NCBI GenBank assembly: GCA_963741385.1
Contig: CAVUHO010000015.1
Span: 1 to 64,000 of the forward strand
Length of the DNA stretch: 64,000 bases
Direction: 5' to 3'
Source: Sulfomarinibacter sp963741385
GTDB lineage: Bacteria; Acidobacteriota; Thermoanaerobaculia; Thermoanaerobaculales; Sulfomarinibacteraceae
Made by a program: the position numbers and the translations under genes. Shown here piece by piece: positions 44,486 to 53,400 of this stretch (positions are counted from its first letter, which is position 1; each line of letters starts with the position of its first letter). Below the pieces are notes generated by a model. It was not told where the DNA came from. It was given only the letters and a program-made list of their open reading frames with translations, and made no database searches.

Positions 44486-44542
44486 AACCTCCCGGTCCAC
44501 CGTGGAGGCGGACCGGGAGGCGCTGTCGGTTGTGGGCAGGTG

Positions 44543-46808
44543 TCAGTCGGTCGGCATGTCGACCTCGTCGAGGACCGACCAGCCGGTCTTGAGCCCGATC
44601 ACAAACCAGGTCAGTGCCACCGCGCCGGCGGCAAAGATGGTGTCACCGATGACCCGCAGCCACCGCACGTTTTCGAGCCACGGCTGCTGCAGGAACTCGG
44701 CCGAACGCGCGTACCAGAGGCCCTCGCGGATCGAGGCGACGGTCTGGGCGAGGCCCACCGGGAGGACGCTGAGGAGAACCATCAGCGCGAGCCCGATGTT
44801 GATCGACCAGAAGGCGAAGGAGAGGACCCCGTCCTTCCAGCGATTGCGGGCCGCGAGACCCTTGAGCACGAAGAGCATCAGACCGATGCCGAGCATCCCG
44901 TAGACGCCGAAGAGCGCGGTGTGGCCGTGCACCGGTGTGGTGTTGAGTCCCTGCATGTAGTACAGGGCGATCGGCGGGTTGATCAGGAATCCGAAGATGC
45001 CGGCGCCGACCAGGTTCCAGAAGGCGACCGCGATGAAGCACCAGATCGGCCACTTGTAGGCCTTGAGCCAGGGTTTGGCGCGGCTCAAGCGTGAGGTTGT
45101 GGTACGCCTCGAAGCCCATCAGCACCAGCGGCACGACCTCGAGCGCCGAGAACGTCGCACCGAGGGCGAGGATGGCGGTCGGGGTGCCGGTGAAGTACAG
45201 GTGATGGAAGGTGCCGATGATCCCGCCCATGAGAAAGATATTGGTCGAGAACAGGACCGCGGTTGTGGCGGTCCTGGTTCGTAACAGACCCAGACGCACA
45301 AAGAGAAAACCAATCACTACGGTGGCAAAGACCTCGAAGAAGCCCTCGACCCAGAGGTGAACGACCCACCAGCGCCAGTACTCGGCGATCGCCAGGTTGG
45401 TCTGGCGTCCCCACATCAGACCGGCGCCGTAGAACAGAGCGATGGCCGCCGACGCGATCACGAACATGCCCAACAGTGAGCGGTTGTCGCCGCCCTTTTT
45501 CAGAGCCGGCCAGATCGCGCGCACCATCAGGAAGAGCCAGATGAAGAGGCCTGCCAGCAGGAAGATCTGCCAGAAACGGCCGAGATCTACGTACTCGTAG
45601 CCCTGGTGGCCGAACCAGAAACCGGTCTCGAGGCCGAGCCGCTGCATGATCGACGCCCACTGTCCGGCCAGCGAACCGACGACGATCACGAGCAGCGCGC
45701 CGAAGAGGACGTTGACCCCCAGCCGCTGAAACTTCGGTTCGTGGCCGGACACCGCCGGCGCGATGAACAAACCGGTCGCCAGCCAGGAGGTCGCGATCCA
45801 GAAGATCGCGAGCTGGATGTGCCAGGTCCGGGTCAGCGAGTAGGGGAGGAATTCGGCGAGGTTGAAGCCGTAGAAACCGCTGCCCTCGACTCCGTAGTGG
45901 GCGGTCACCGCCCCCAATCCCACCTGGACCAGAATCAGCGCGGTCACGACCCAGAAGTACTTGAGGGTCGCCATCATCGACGGTGTCGGTTGGAGCCCGA
46001 GCAGGGGGTCGCGGTCGGGCAGTTCCGCGTGGTCGAGATCGTCCTCCTTGTGGCTGGCGTACCACCAGGCGAGGAGGCCGATGCCGGCGATCAGGAGGAT
46101 CACCGAAAATCCTGTCCACAGGTGGAGGGCCGGCATCGGGACATTGCCCACGAGTTTTTCGGGCGGCCAGTTGTTGGTGTAGGTGATGGACTTCCCGGGC
46201 CGTTCGGTGACGCAGGCCCACGAGGTCCAGAAGAAGAAAGCGGTCAGCTGGTCGAGCCGCTCGGGGTCGGTGACCGTGCCCTTCTTCATGGCGTAGGCCT
46301 CGCGCAGTTCGGCGAGGGTGGGGTCGTCGTTGAACAGCTTCTGATAGTGGTCGGCGGCGGCCGCGATGGCTTCGGCCCGCAGCTGGAACACCACGAGGTC
46401 GCCGGTAGCCGGGTCGTAGGTGTTCTCGCGCAGCCTCTCCTGCAGTCGCGCCTGGAGCGCGGCCTTCGGTTCGGCGGCGAGCTGGTCGAAGGGCAGGCCG
46501 TGCTCGGTCATGGCCCACGCATCGAGCATGTAGACGGCCTCACGGTGGAGCCAGTCGGCCGACCAGTCAGGCGCGACGTAGGAGCCGTGGCCCCACACCG
46601 TGCCCAGTTCCTGGCCGCCGGTGGACTGCCAGACGTTCTGTCCGTCCTTGATTTCGGCGCCGGTCCACAGCACGCGGCCGTCGGTCGTGACGACCTGGTC
46701 GGGCACCGGCGGTGCGTCGCGGTAGATCTCACTCCCGTAGTAACCCAGCACGGTGAACGAACCCACGATCACCAGTGCGAATGCGATCCAGAGTCTCCGA
46801 TATTCCAT
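44543..46808 (-). CDS. norZ: Quinol-dependent nitric oxide reductase (one frameshift)
   Basis: Single-subunit qNOR of about 755 residues after correction, reducing NO to N2O at the cytoplasmic membrane with quinol electrons. It has an N-terminal periplasmic domain fused to a NorB-like core with about 14 spans. The haem/FeB ligands look intact: HLWVEGFFEV (His and Glu) and TFHHLYFTGTP (two His). An extra base in the AA pair at 45087-45088 shifts the frame between AYHNLTL and SRAKPWLKAYKW. Start ATG 46808 follows GGAGGAG. It lies 47 bp after the hemerythrin gene, in one unit with the Rrf2 regulator. Confidence 0.9.
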
Positions 46809-46855
46809 TTCCACACTCCTCCAAAATTCGAATAATGTCGATCTGCAAGCCGGAC

Positions 46856-47380
46856 TTAATCGTTGACGAGTGACTGAAGTTCTTCCAACTCGACGGTCGC
46901 GTCGAAGGCGTCGAAGGCGGTCCTGAGCTCCGCCACGACCGGGGGCTGCAGCACCTGGGCCGCCATCGGGAAGAGGATGTTGTCCTCCTTCTGAATGTGG
47001 CCGCGCAGCAGGATCGAAAAGGCCGTCCCGTGGTCCCGGACGGTTTCCACCTCCTCTGCTGTCAACGGACCGTCGCCGCCGGCCACTTCCGCCAGCCTGG
47101 TGACGTGCGCTCTACCGGCCTCGTGTTCTGAGAGCATCACGAAGACGGGGCCGGATTGATTCGAAAAGCCGTGGGCGGCGAGGGCCGTGAACAGACGGTC
47201 CTCCTCCTTCGCGTGGTGCACCCGGTCGGCAAACTCGCGGAAGAAACGCACGAGCTCGCCGAGACGAACGCGTACGGCCGGGGCGGTCCTGGAAAGCCCG
47301 GCGCTCAGGCTGTCCAACGAATCGAGCCCGCGCTCGATCACGCGGTGCTCGCTCATCAGGGTCTCGACGGGATGGATCAT
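46856..47380 (-). CDS. Hemerythrin HHE-domain protein
   Basis: A 174-residue four-helix protein with diiron ligands spread as SEHRV, DRVHHAKEED, SEHEAGR and RGHIQKEDN, giving the H...HxxxE...H...HxxxE pattern. Proteins of this type next to NO reductases (such as YtfE/RIC and DnrN) handle nitrosative damage to Fe-S centres or buffer NO. Start ATG 47380 has AAGGAG about 10 bp upstream. The gene sits between the Rrf2 regulator and qNOR in one minus-strand unit. Confidence 0.85.
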   Translation of the reverse strand: MIHPVETLMSEHRVIERGLDSLDSLSAGLSRTAPAVRVRLGELVRFFREFADRVHHAKEEDRLFTALAAHGFSNQSGPVFVMLSEHEAGRAHVTRLAEVAGGDGPLTAEEVETVRDHGTAFSILLRGHIQKEDNILFPMAAQVLQPPVVAELRTAFDAFDATVELEELQSLVND

Positions 47381-47398
47381 GTTTGTTGCTCCTTAGTT

Positions 47399-47427
47399 AT
47401 CTCAAGACACTTCAAGGTCTTTTGAGT
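47399..47427 (-). promoter_or_regulatory. Second Rrf2-type operator upstream of hemerythrin gene
   Basis: ATCTCAAGAC (47399-47408) faces GTCTTTTGAGT (47417-47427) as an imperfect palindrome. The half-site ATCTCAA is identical to that in the Rrf2 gene's own promoter (47843-47849). It lies 20-45 bp before the hemerythrin ATG. Confidence 0.45.
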
Positions 47428-47439
47428 GGTTAAAAAATA

Positions 47440-47844
47440 TCAGCGGCCGTCGAATGCGAGATCGGAGATCCGGGTTCCCTCCAGCATGCGGTCGGAGGCG
47501 TGGCGAATCTGTTCCCACTGGTCGTGCAGCGGACAGGGGTGTTTCTCGTCGCACTCGGGCAGGCCGAACGCGCAGTCATTCAATATTCTCAGCGGCCCTT
47601 CAACCGCTTCGAGGACGTCCATGATTGGTCGGTCAAGGGATTTCTCGTCGAGACGGAAGCCGCCGCCCCAGCCCTTCTGAGACTCGACAAAGCCGCTCTT
47701 TCGAAGCTGGTTCAGGATCTTCGAGAGGTAATTCGAGGGGATGCCCGTGAGCCCGGCCAGTTCCTCACCGCTGACCAACTCGTCGCGCCGCCGCGCGAGC
47801 GTGCCGAGGAGGTGGAAGGCGTAGCGGGTGGTTCGTGAATACAT
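47440..47844 (-). CDS. NsrR-like Rrf2-family Fe-S regulator
   Basis: A 134-residue winged-helix repressor. The HTH is about residues 27-60 (SGEELAGLTGIPSNYLSKIL). The three Fe-S cysteines are Cys91, Cys98 and Cys104 (NDCAFGLPECDEKHPCPLH), a spacing close to the nitric-oxide sensor NsrR. As first gene before hemerythrin and qNOR it is a strong candidate to sense NO and derepress them. Its own promoter carries a symmetrical operator, so autoregulation is likely. The gene name nsrR is plausible but unproven. Confidence 0.85.
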   Translation of the reverse strand: MYSRTTRYAFHLLGTLARRRDELVSGEELAGLTGIPSNYLSKILNQLRKSGFVESQKGWGGGFRLDEKSLDRPIMDVLEAVEGPLRILNDCAFGLPECDEKHPCPLHDQWEQIRHASDRMLEGTRISDLAFDGR

Positions 47845-47892
47845 CTCAACAACTCACCGCATGAGTTTATCCCTTGAGATTCGAGCTGTCAA
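47843..47892 (-). promoter_or_regulatory. Predicted promoter with nested palindromic operator for the Rrf2 gene
   Basis: On the minus strand TTGACA (47892-47887), a 17-bp spacer, then TAAACT (47869-47864). Two nested inverted repeats overlap it: AACTCA-CCGCA-TGAGTT (47851-47867) on the -10 and start region, and ATCTCAA (47843-47849) with TTGAGAT (47874-47880). Confidence 0.6.
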
Positions 47893-47906
47893 GGGGAGGG
47901 TTGTAA

Positions 47907-48155
<249 letters not shown>

Positions 48156-48161
48156 TGGGCT

Positions 48162-48929
48162 TCAACCCACCTTCAGAACCTCCCGAAACACCGGAGCGAT
48201 GAGCGCGGGGTCGTCGGTCATGACGCCTGTCGCGCCGGCATCCAGGAGCGAGCGCGCCTGCGCGGGATCGTTGACGACCCAGAAGTCGGTGCGGATCCCG
48301 AGTTTTCGGCATTTTTCAAGGAATCGTGTGCCGTCGAGCCGGATGGGCCCGGAGTGGGTCGGGATCTGGGCGGCGTCCCCGGCGACGAGTTTCCGCGCAA
48401 GGGCGGTGGGCAGGAAACGAAGCCAGACGATCTCGGGCCGGGTGAGGGCGGTGCGGCCAGGATAGCCGAGGCTGCGGATACGGCCCATCACTTGGACGCT
48501 GAAGCTCGCTAGCGTCACCCTGTCCTCGGCTCCGTGACGAGCCAGCAGCTCGAGCAGGTCCGGCACCGCCCCGAGGTCACCGGGTTTGTGATCGACGCTC
48601 ATCGGCACGTTCGGAAAAGCTTCGAGAACTTCCTCGAGGGTCGGCACCGCGTGGTGTCCGAGGTCCCGGACATCGGTGGTGGAAACGTCCCACCTTTTCA
48701 CGTCATCGAGGCAGAGCGCGCAGATGTGGTCGGGCACGCCGGCCAGGCGAAGACCGTGGGGATCGTGGGCGACCACGAAGTGGCCGTCGCTGGTGCGGTG
48801 GATGTCGAGCTCAAGCGCGGTGGCGCCGTCGGCCAGGGCTCTTTCGAAGGCCTCGAGTGTGTTCTCGGGCACCAGGGCCGAGGCCCCTCGGTGGGCGTAG
48901 AGACGGAGGTCGTGGCCGCTCGTCGACAT
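48162..48929 (-). CDS. Glycerophosphodiester phosphodiesterase family protein
   Basis: A 255-residue TIM-barrel enzyme that hydrolyses glycerophosphodiesters from phospholipid turnover to glycerol 3-phosphate and an alcohol. The active-site His and metal ligands are in YAHRGASALVPENTLEAF, ELDIHRTSDG and VVAHDP; the later SVDHKP and ending DFWVVNDP and GVMTDDP are family-typical. No signal peptide is seen, so the protein is probably cytoplasmic. It is divergent from the PPK2 gene. Confidence 0.9.
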   Translation of the reverse strand: MSTSGHDLRLYAHRGASALVPENTLEAFERALADGATALELDIHRTSDGHFVVAHDPHGLRLAGVPDHICALCLDDVKRWDVSTTDVRDLGHHAVPTLEEVLEAFPNVPMSVDHKPGDLGAVPDLLELLARHGAEDRVTLASFSVQVMGRIRSLGYPGRTALTRPEIVWLRFLPTALARKLVAGDAAQIPTHSGPIRLDGTRFLEKCRKLGIRTDFWVVNDPAQARSLLDAGATGVMTDDPALIAPVFREVLKVG

Positions 48930-49016
48930 GTCGGTTCATAGTAACCCGGGCGCCCGGAGAACACCCACGAACCGTCATTGAGCTATTCTGAGGCGGGTCC
49001 GCGATACGGGGGCATC

Positions 49017-50588
49017 ATGTTTGAAACAGCCGAACTAGGACGCACGGTACCGAAGAAGGCCTTCGATGAGGTGGTCCCGGCGCTGCGGGTGGAACTCGTC
49101 GACCTGCAGCAGCGGCTGCGGTCCGCAGACTTCCCGGTACTGGTCTTGTTTTCCGGCGTCAACGGCGCCGGCAAGGGCGAGACCATCAACCTCCTCAACG
49201 AGTGGATGGACCCGCGCTGGATCGAATCCTCGGCCTATCAGCCGCCCTCCGACGAGGAGCGCGAACGGCCGAGATTCTGGAGGTACTGGCGCGATGTGCC
49301 GGCCAAGGGACGGCTCGGTCTGTTCCTCAGCGCCTGGTACTCGCGGCCATTTCTGGACCACGTGTATGGGGAGACCACGGTCACCGAGTATGATGCGCAG
49401 CTCAACGAGTGCGCTGCTTTCGAGCGGGTGTTGGCGGACGACGGGGCCCTCATCCTCAAGTTCTGGATGCATCTCGGCCGCTCACAGCAGAGACGGCGGC
49501 TCAAGGCCCTGGAGAAGGACCCGCTCCAACGGTGGCGTATCACCGAGGTCGATTGGAAGCACTGGCGCATGTACGACCGGTTCGTGGAGGTGGCAGAGCA
49601 CACCATCCGGGCGACGTCGATCCCCCAGGCGCCGTGGAAGATCGTCGAGGGCATGGACTCCAACTATCGGGCCCTGACCGTCGCCACGACCATCCGGGAT
49701 GCCGTCAGCGCCCGCCTCGGTGCGAAGCCTCCCCGAGCAACGGCGTTGAAGCGCCGCACCGACGCCAACGGAGCGGGCGCCGGGGAGCGGCCGGACGACA
49801 CGGCGGCGGTGATCCTCGAAGAGCCGCTGCACCACACGGTCCTCACCGATCTCGATATGACCCAGACGGTCGACAAAGACTCCTACCGCAAGAAGCTGCC
49901 GCGGCTCCAGGGCTCCGTCAACAGCCTCTTCCGCAAGGCCAAACACCACGGGATTTCGCTGGTGTGCGTGTTCGAGGGCTGGGACGCCGGCGGGAAGGGT
50001 GGCGCTATCCGCCGCTTGACGCGCGCCCTCGACGCCCGCGATTACCGGGTGATACCAATCGCATCGCCGAATGATGACGAGGCGGCGCATCACTACCTGT
50101 GGCGGTTCTGGCGCCAGGTGCGACGTGCCGGAAGGGTGACGATCTTCGACCGTTCCTGGTACGGCCGGGTGCTGGTGGAGAGGGTCGAGGGGTTTGCGAC
50201 GCCGTTGGAATGGCGGCGCGCCTACACCGAAATCAACGAGTTCGAACGCCAGCTGACCGAGTTCGGAATCGTGCTGGTCAAGTTCTGGCTCCACATCACG
50301 CCTGAAGAGCAGCTGCGACGCTTCGAGGAGCGGCAGACGATCGAGTACAAACGTTGGAAGCTGACCGATGAGGACTGGCGCAACCGCGAGAAATGGGACC
50401 TCTACGAACGTGCGGTTCAGGAAATGGTGGAGCGAACCTCCACCCGCGACGCGCCGTGGACCCTGGTCGAAGATAACTGCAAGCGTTTCGGGAGACTCAA
50501 GATTCTGGGCACCGTCAGCGAGGCGCTGGAGGCCGCCCTCTCAAGCGTCGAAGCCGACACCTCGAAGAAGAAAAAGAAGAAGAAATAA
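49017..50588 (+). CDS. pap: Class II PPK2 polyphosphate:AMP phosphotransferase
   Basis: A 523-residue protein with two fused PPK2 domains, the arrangement of polyphosphate:AMP phosphotransferase, which makes ADP from AMP with polyphosphate. Walker A motifs are SGVNGAGKGE (residues 46-55) and EGWDAGGKGG (about 320-329). The C-terminal domain also shows FDRSWYGRVLVERVEG and the lid, which is the better conserved half. The C-terminus ends in a run of seven lysines, unusual and possibly a polyphosphate contact. Start ATG 49017 has GGGGG upstream; a longer frame to 48978 lacks a ribosome site. Confidence 0.88.
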   Translation: MFETAELGRTVPKKAFDEVVPALRVELVDLQQRLRSADFPVLVLFSGVNGAGKGETINLLNEWMDPRWIESSAYQPPSDEERERPRFWRYWRDVPAKGRLGLFLSAWYSRPFLDHVYGETTVTEYDAQLNECAAFERVLADDGALILKFWMHLGRSQQRRRLKALEKDPLQRWRITEVDWKHWRMYDRFVEVAEHTIRATSIPQAPWKIVEGMDSNYRALTVATTIRDAVSARLGAKPPRATALKRRTDANGAGAGERPDDTAAVILEEPLHHTVLTDLDMTQTVDKDSYRKKLPRLQGSVNSLFRKAKHHGISLVCVFEGWDAGGKGGAIRRLTRALDARDYRVIPIASPNDDEAAHHYLWRFWRQVRRAGRVTIFDRSWYGRVLVERVEGFATPLEWRRAYTEINEFERQLTEFGIVLVKFWLHITPEEQLRRFEERQTIEYKRWKLTDEDWRNREKWDLYERAVQEMVERTSTRDAPWTLVEDNCKRFGRLKILGTVSEALEAALSSVEADTSKKKKKKK

Positions 50589-50609
50589 CGCTCGCTATTC
50601 CCGTCGCCG

Positions 50610-52301
50610 TCAGAGCACCGGATGCCGATCCTGAAACCCCGTGGCGTCCTGGTAGGCCCGGGCCAGCAGCATCGCCTCCGAGTCCCGGAACAGATTGCCG
50701 CAGAAGGTGACGCTGGTCGGCGTGCCGTCGGCCCGGAAGCCGTTGGGCACCACCACCGCGGGGTGGCCGGTGAGGTTGGTCAGCCGCAGGTTGTCACCGA
50801 AAGTCGGCGACAGATAGACGTCGATGCCGTCGAGGATGCGCGCCATCTCGCGCATCGCGAGCCGCCGGACCCGGTTGGCCTGGATGTACTCCACCGCCGG
50901 CACGGCGCGGTGGCTGCGGAAGCGGTTGGGCCACGCCGTCTCGTCCTGGCGGACCAGGGTGTCGTCGAGATTCGAGCGGGTGAGGTCGTCAAAGGCGGCC
51001 GCCGCCTCGGCGACCAGGATGAAGCCCATGGCGTTGATCGGGAGATCGGGGAGCTCGATGGGCACGAGATCGATGCCGAGCGAACGCACGATCTCGAGGG
51101 CGGAGAAGTTGAGCTCGTACCACTCCTGTCGGTCCTCCTGCTCCGGTTTGGTCTCGAATGCCGAGCGGAGGTAGGCCACGCGGAGGTCCCGCGGGTCGCG
51201 GTCCGCGACCCAGCTGAAGGGCACGTCGATGACGGTCTCGTCGTGACCGTCGGGTCCCTGGATGACATCGAAGACCAGCGCGCAATCCTCCACCGAGCGG
51301 CAGATGGGGCCGATCTTGTCCATCGACCACGACAGGGCCATGGCGCCGTGTCGGCTGACCCGGCCGAAGGTGGGGCGAAGCCCGGTGGCGCCGCATCGCG
51401 TGCACGGCGACAGGATCGAACCGCGGGTCTCGGTGCCGATGGCGAAACCGACCAGACCCGCCGCGACCGCCGATGCGGGGCCTGCAGAGGATCCGCTGGA
51501 GCCGTCCTCGGGGTTCCAAGGGTTGCGGGTGGTGCCGCCGAACCACACGTCGCCGTTGGCCAGGGCGCCCAGGGCCAGCTTGGCGACCAGGACCGCACCC
51601 GCCTCGTCGAGCCTCTTCACCACAGTCGCGTCCTCGTCGAAGAACTGTTCCTTGAACGGGGTCGCTCCCCAGGTGGTGGGGTAGCCGCGGACCGCCAACA
51701 GGTCCTTCGCCCCCCACGGGATGCCGTGGAGCGGCCCGCGGTAGATGCCATCGGCGAGCTCGCGGTCGGCGCGCTCAGCCTGGACCATGGCCAACTCTTC
51801 AGTGAGGGTGATGACGCAGTGGAGGGTCGGGTCGAAGCGCCGGAGGCGCTCGAGGTACATTCCGGTCAGGGCGACCGATGAGACCCGACGTGTCCGCACC
51901 AGCTCGGCGAGCTGGGTGACGGGGAGAAAGGCGAGGTCCTCGAGGTTGTCGGGAACCTCGACCGCCGCCGGCCGGCTGGGCCTGAAACTCCGCGGGCCGG
52001 GGTCGTAGGCAAAGCCGGCAGGGCGCGGGTCGAAGTGCAGGGCAGGCGACACCGAGTTGGGCAGCGGCACCTCGCGCAGCGCCGCGTAGTCTGCCTTGAG
52101 GTCGTTGACGCCCTCGAGCATGAGTTCGCGTTCGGCATCGGTAAAGTCGAGCCCGGCCAGAGTCTCGGCGTGGGCCAGATCGGCTGCCGTAACGGCTCCG
52201 CTTTCCTCGACAGCCGCCCACAACCGGTCGGCCGCGACACCGGCCACACCGAACCCCCCGAGAAATGCCACGAACCGTCTGCGATCGAAGCCTGTCTTCA
52301 T
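50610..52301 (-). CDS. Tat-exported amidase-signature hydrolase
   Basis: A 563-residue amidase-family enzyme. The N-terminus has a twin-arginine signal (DRRRFVAFLGGFGVAGVA). The Ser-cisSer-Lys triad appears as Lys in GIPWGAKDLLAV, the cis-Ser in PEDGSSGSSAGPASAVAAG and the nucleophile Ser in GTETRGSILSP, where an Arg replaces the usual Gly before Ser. The family hydrolyses amides, including Gln or Asn residues and carbamates; the substrate is unknown. The gene is convergent with the PPK2 gene (21-bp gap). Confidence 0.85.
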   Translation of the reverse strand: MKTGFDRRRFVAFLGGFGVAGVAADRLWAAVEESGAVTAADLAHAETLAGLDFTDAERELMLEGVNDLKADYAALREVPLPNSVSPALHFDPRPAGFAYDPGPRSFRPSRPAAVEVPDNLEDLAFLPVTQLAELVRTRRVSSVALTGMYLERLRRFDPTLHCVITLTEELAMVQAERADRELADGIYRGPLHGIPWGAKDLLAVRGYPTTWGATPFKEQFFDEDATVVKRLDEAGAVLVAKLALGALANGDVWFGGTTRNPWNPEDGSSGSSAGPASAVAAGLVGFAIGTETRGSILSPCTRCGATGLRPTFGRVSRHGAMALSWSMDKIGPICRSVEDCALVFDVIQGPDGHDETVIDVPFSWVADRDPRDLRVAYLRSAFETKPEQEDRQEWYELNFSALEIVRSLGIDLVPIELPDLPINAMGFILVAEAAAAFDDLTRSNLDDTLVRQDETAWPNRFRSHRAVPAVEYIQANRVRRLAMREMARILDGIDVYLSPTFGDNLRLTNLTGHPAVVVPNGFRADGTPTSVTFCGNLFRDSEAMLLARAYQDATGFQDRHPVL

Positions 52302-52345
52302 CTTCAGCCCCCCTTGACGGCGATAGGTTAGCAGGGGTCGACAAC

Positions 52346-52527
52346 GAATTTTGAATTTTGAATTCTCAATTTTGAATGCCGCCCACCCACCCAGATTTCC
52401 CGGCTACGACGTTGCTATGCTTCGCCTCAGCTCAAGAAAACCGGAGGAAGCGCAGCCCTGGGTCAAGACGTCCAGAAGGGGGAGGGTGGGTGGGAATTCA
52501 AAATTCAAAATTGAGAATTCAAAATTC
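52346..52527. repeat. Inverted heptamer arms with CCCACCC/GGGTGGG, next to sufT
   Basis: A perfect 25-bp inverted repeat (52353-52377 with 52503-52527) is extended by GCCCACCCACCC and GGGTGGGTGGG. The core has about 90 bp of unique sequence. Its right end meets the sufT stop codon. Confidence 0.8.
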
Positions 52528-52832
52528 TAGAACATTCCGAGTTCGAGCTTTGCGGCCTCGGACATCATCTCGGGGTCCCACGGCGGGTCCCATGTGATCT
52601 CGACAGTTGCCCTGGCGACGCCCTCGATCGCCGAGACCTTTTCCTCGACCTCGGGCGGCAGGCTCTCGGCCACCGGGCACATCGGCGAGGTCAGGGTCAT
52701 GAGAATGTGGACGTTGGCGTCGTCATCGACCGTGACCTCGTACACCAGCCCCATCTCGTGGATGTTGACCGGGATTTCGGGGTCGTAGACGGTCCTTAGG
52801 ACTTCGATGACTTGATCGCGAAGGGCGCTCAT
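52527..52832 (-). CDS. sufT: SufT/MIP18 (DUF59) Fe-S assembly protein
   Basis: A 101-residue DUF59 protein. The family start VLRTVYDPEIPVNIHEMGLV and the Cys-containing TLTSPMCPVAESLP box match SufT, an accessory factor for Fe-S cluster carriage or maturation. A C-terminal acidic tail ends GMF. It is the last gene of the minus-strand suf cluster, separated from sufU by 118 bp of heptamer repeats. In Gram-positive bacteria sufT similarly follows sufU or sufB. Confidence 0.88.
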   Translation of the reverse strand: MSALRDQVIEVLRTVYDPEIPVNIHEMGLVYEVTVDDDANVHILMTLTSPMCPVAESLPPEVEEKVSAIEGVARATVEITWDPPWDPEMMSEAAKLELGMF

Positions 52833-52849
52833 GGGGCCGCCTGCGCCGA

Positions 52850-52948
52850 ATTTTGAATTTTGAATTTTGAATTTTGAATTCCCGGACGGGCACCCTCGTG
52901 CCAGAGCCGTGTGGTGGAAAATTCCGAATTCCGAATTCCGAATTCCGA
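52850..52948. repeat. Two heptamer tracts between sufU and sufT
   Basis: AATTTTG units (about 52852-52880) and CCGAATT units (about 52920-52948) flank a short GC block. The two tracts use different heptamers, so no long palindrome forms. Confidence 0.7.
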
Positions 52949-52950
52949 AC

Positions 52951-53400
52951 TCATTCTGTGCTCACTTTCTCATCCGCCTCGCCATCCATGGCGGCATTCA
53001 GCGTGTGCCAGGCGAGGGTGGCGCACTTGACCCTGACCGGGTATTCGCGCACGCCCTCGAAGACCTGCAGTTTGCCCAGCTCCACGCCCTGCTCGGCGGC
53101 GACACCGGTCAGCATGTCGTGAAAGCCCTCGAAGATCTCCTTCGCCTGGGTGACGGTCTTGCCCTTGACCGACTCAGTCATGAGGGACGTCGAGGCGGTG
53201 CAGATGGCGCAGCCGTGACCCTGGAAGCTGATCTCCTCAATGACTCCGTTCTCAATTCGCAGATAGACCTTGACGATGTCGCCGCACAGGGGGTTGTGGC
53301 CGTCGGCCGAACGGGTCGCGCAGTCCATGACGTAGCAGTTCCTGGGCTTTTTGTTGTGATCGAGGATGATCTCCTGGTAGAGCTCGCGCATGTCCGACAT
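52951..53400 (-). CDS. sufU: SufU/IscU-like Fe-S scaffold or sulfur-transfer protein
   Basis: A 149-residue NifU-N fold protein. The cysteines are in MDCATRSADGHNPLCGD, GHGCAICTAS and VKCATLAW, the layout of zinc-bound SufU, which accepts sulfur from SufS. It overlaps the sufS stop by one base (53400), so they are co-translated. No sufE or sufA is present, consistent with a SufS-SufU sulfur relay as in Firmicutes and many Acidobacteriota. Confidence 0.9.
   Translation of the reverse strand: MSDMRELYQEIILDHNKKPRNCYVMDCATRSADGHNPLCGDIVKVYLRIENGVIEEISFQGHGCAICTASTSLMTESVKGKTVTQAKEIFEGFHDMLTGVAAEQGVELGKLQVFEGVREYPVRVKCATLAWHTLNAAMDGEADEKVSTE

Noticed and set aside
44543..46808. Nitric oxide dismutase instead of NO reductase
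   Set aside because: All expected FeB ligands (HLWVEG, and HH in TFHHLYF) are retained, whereas dismutases have replaced active-site residues.
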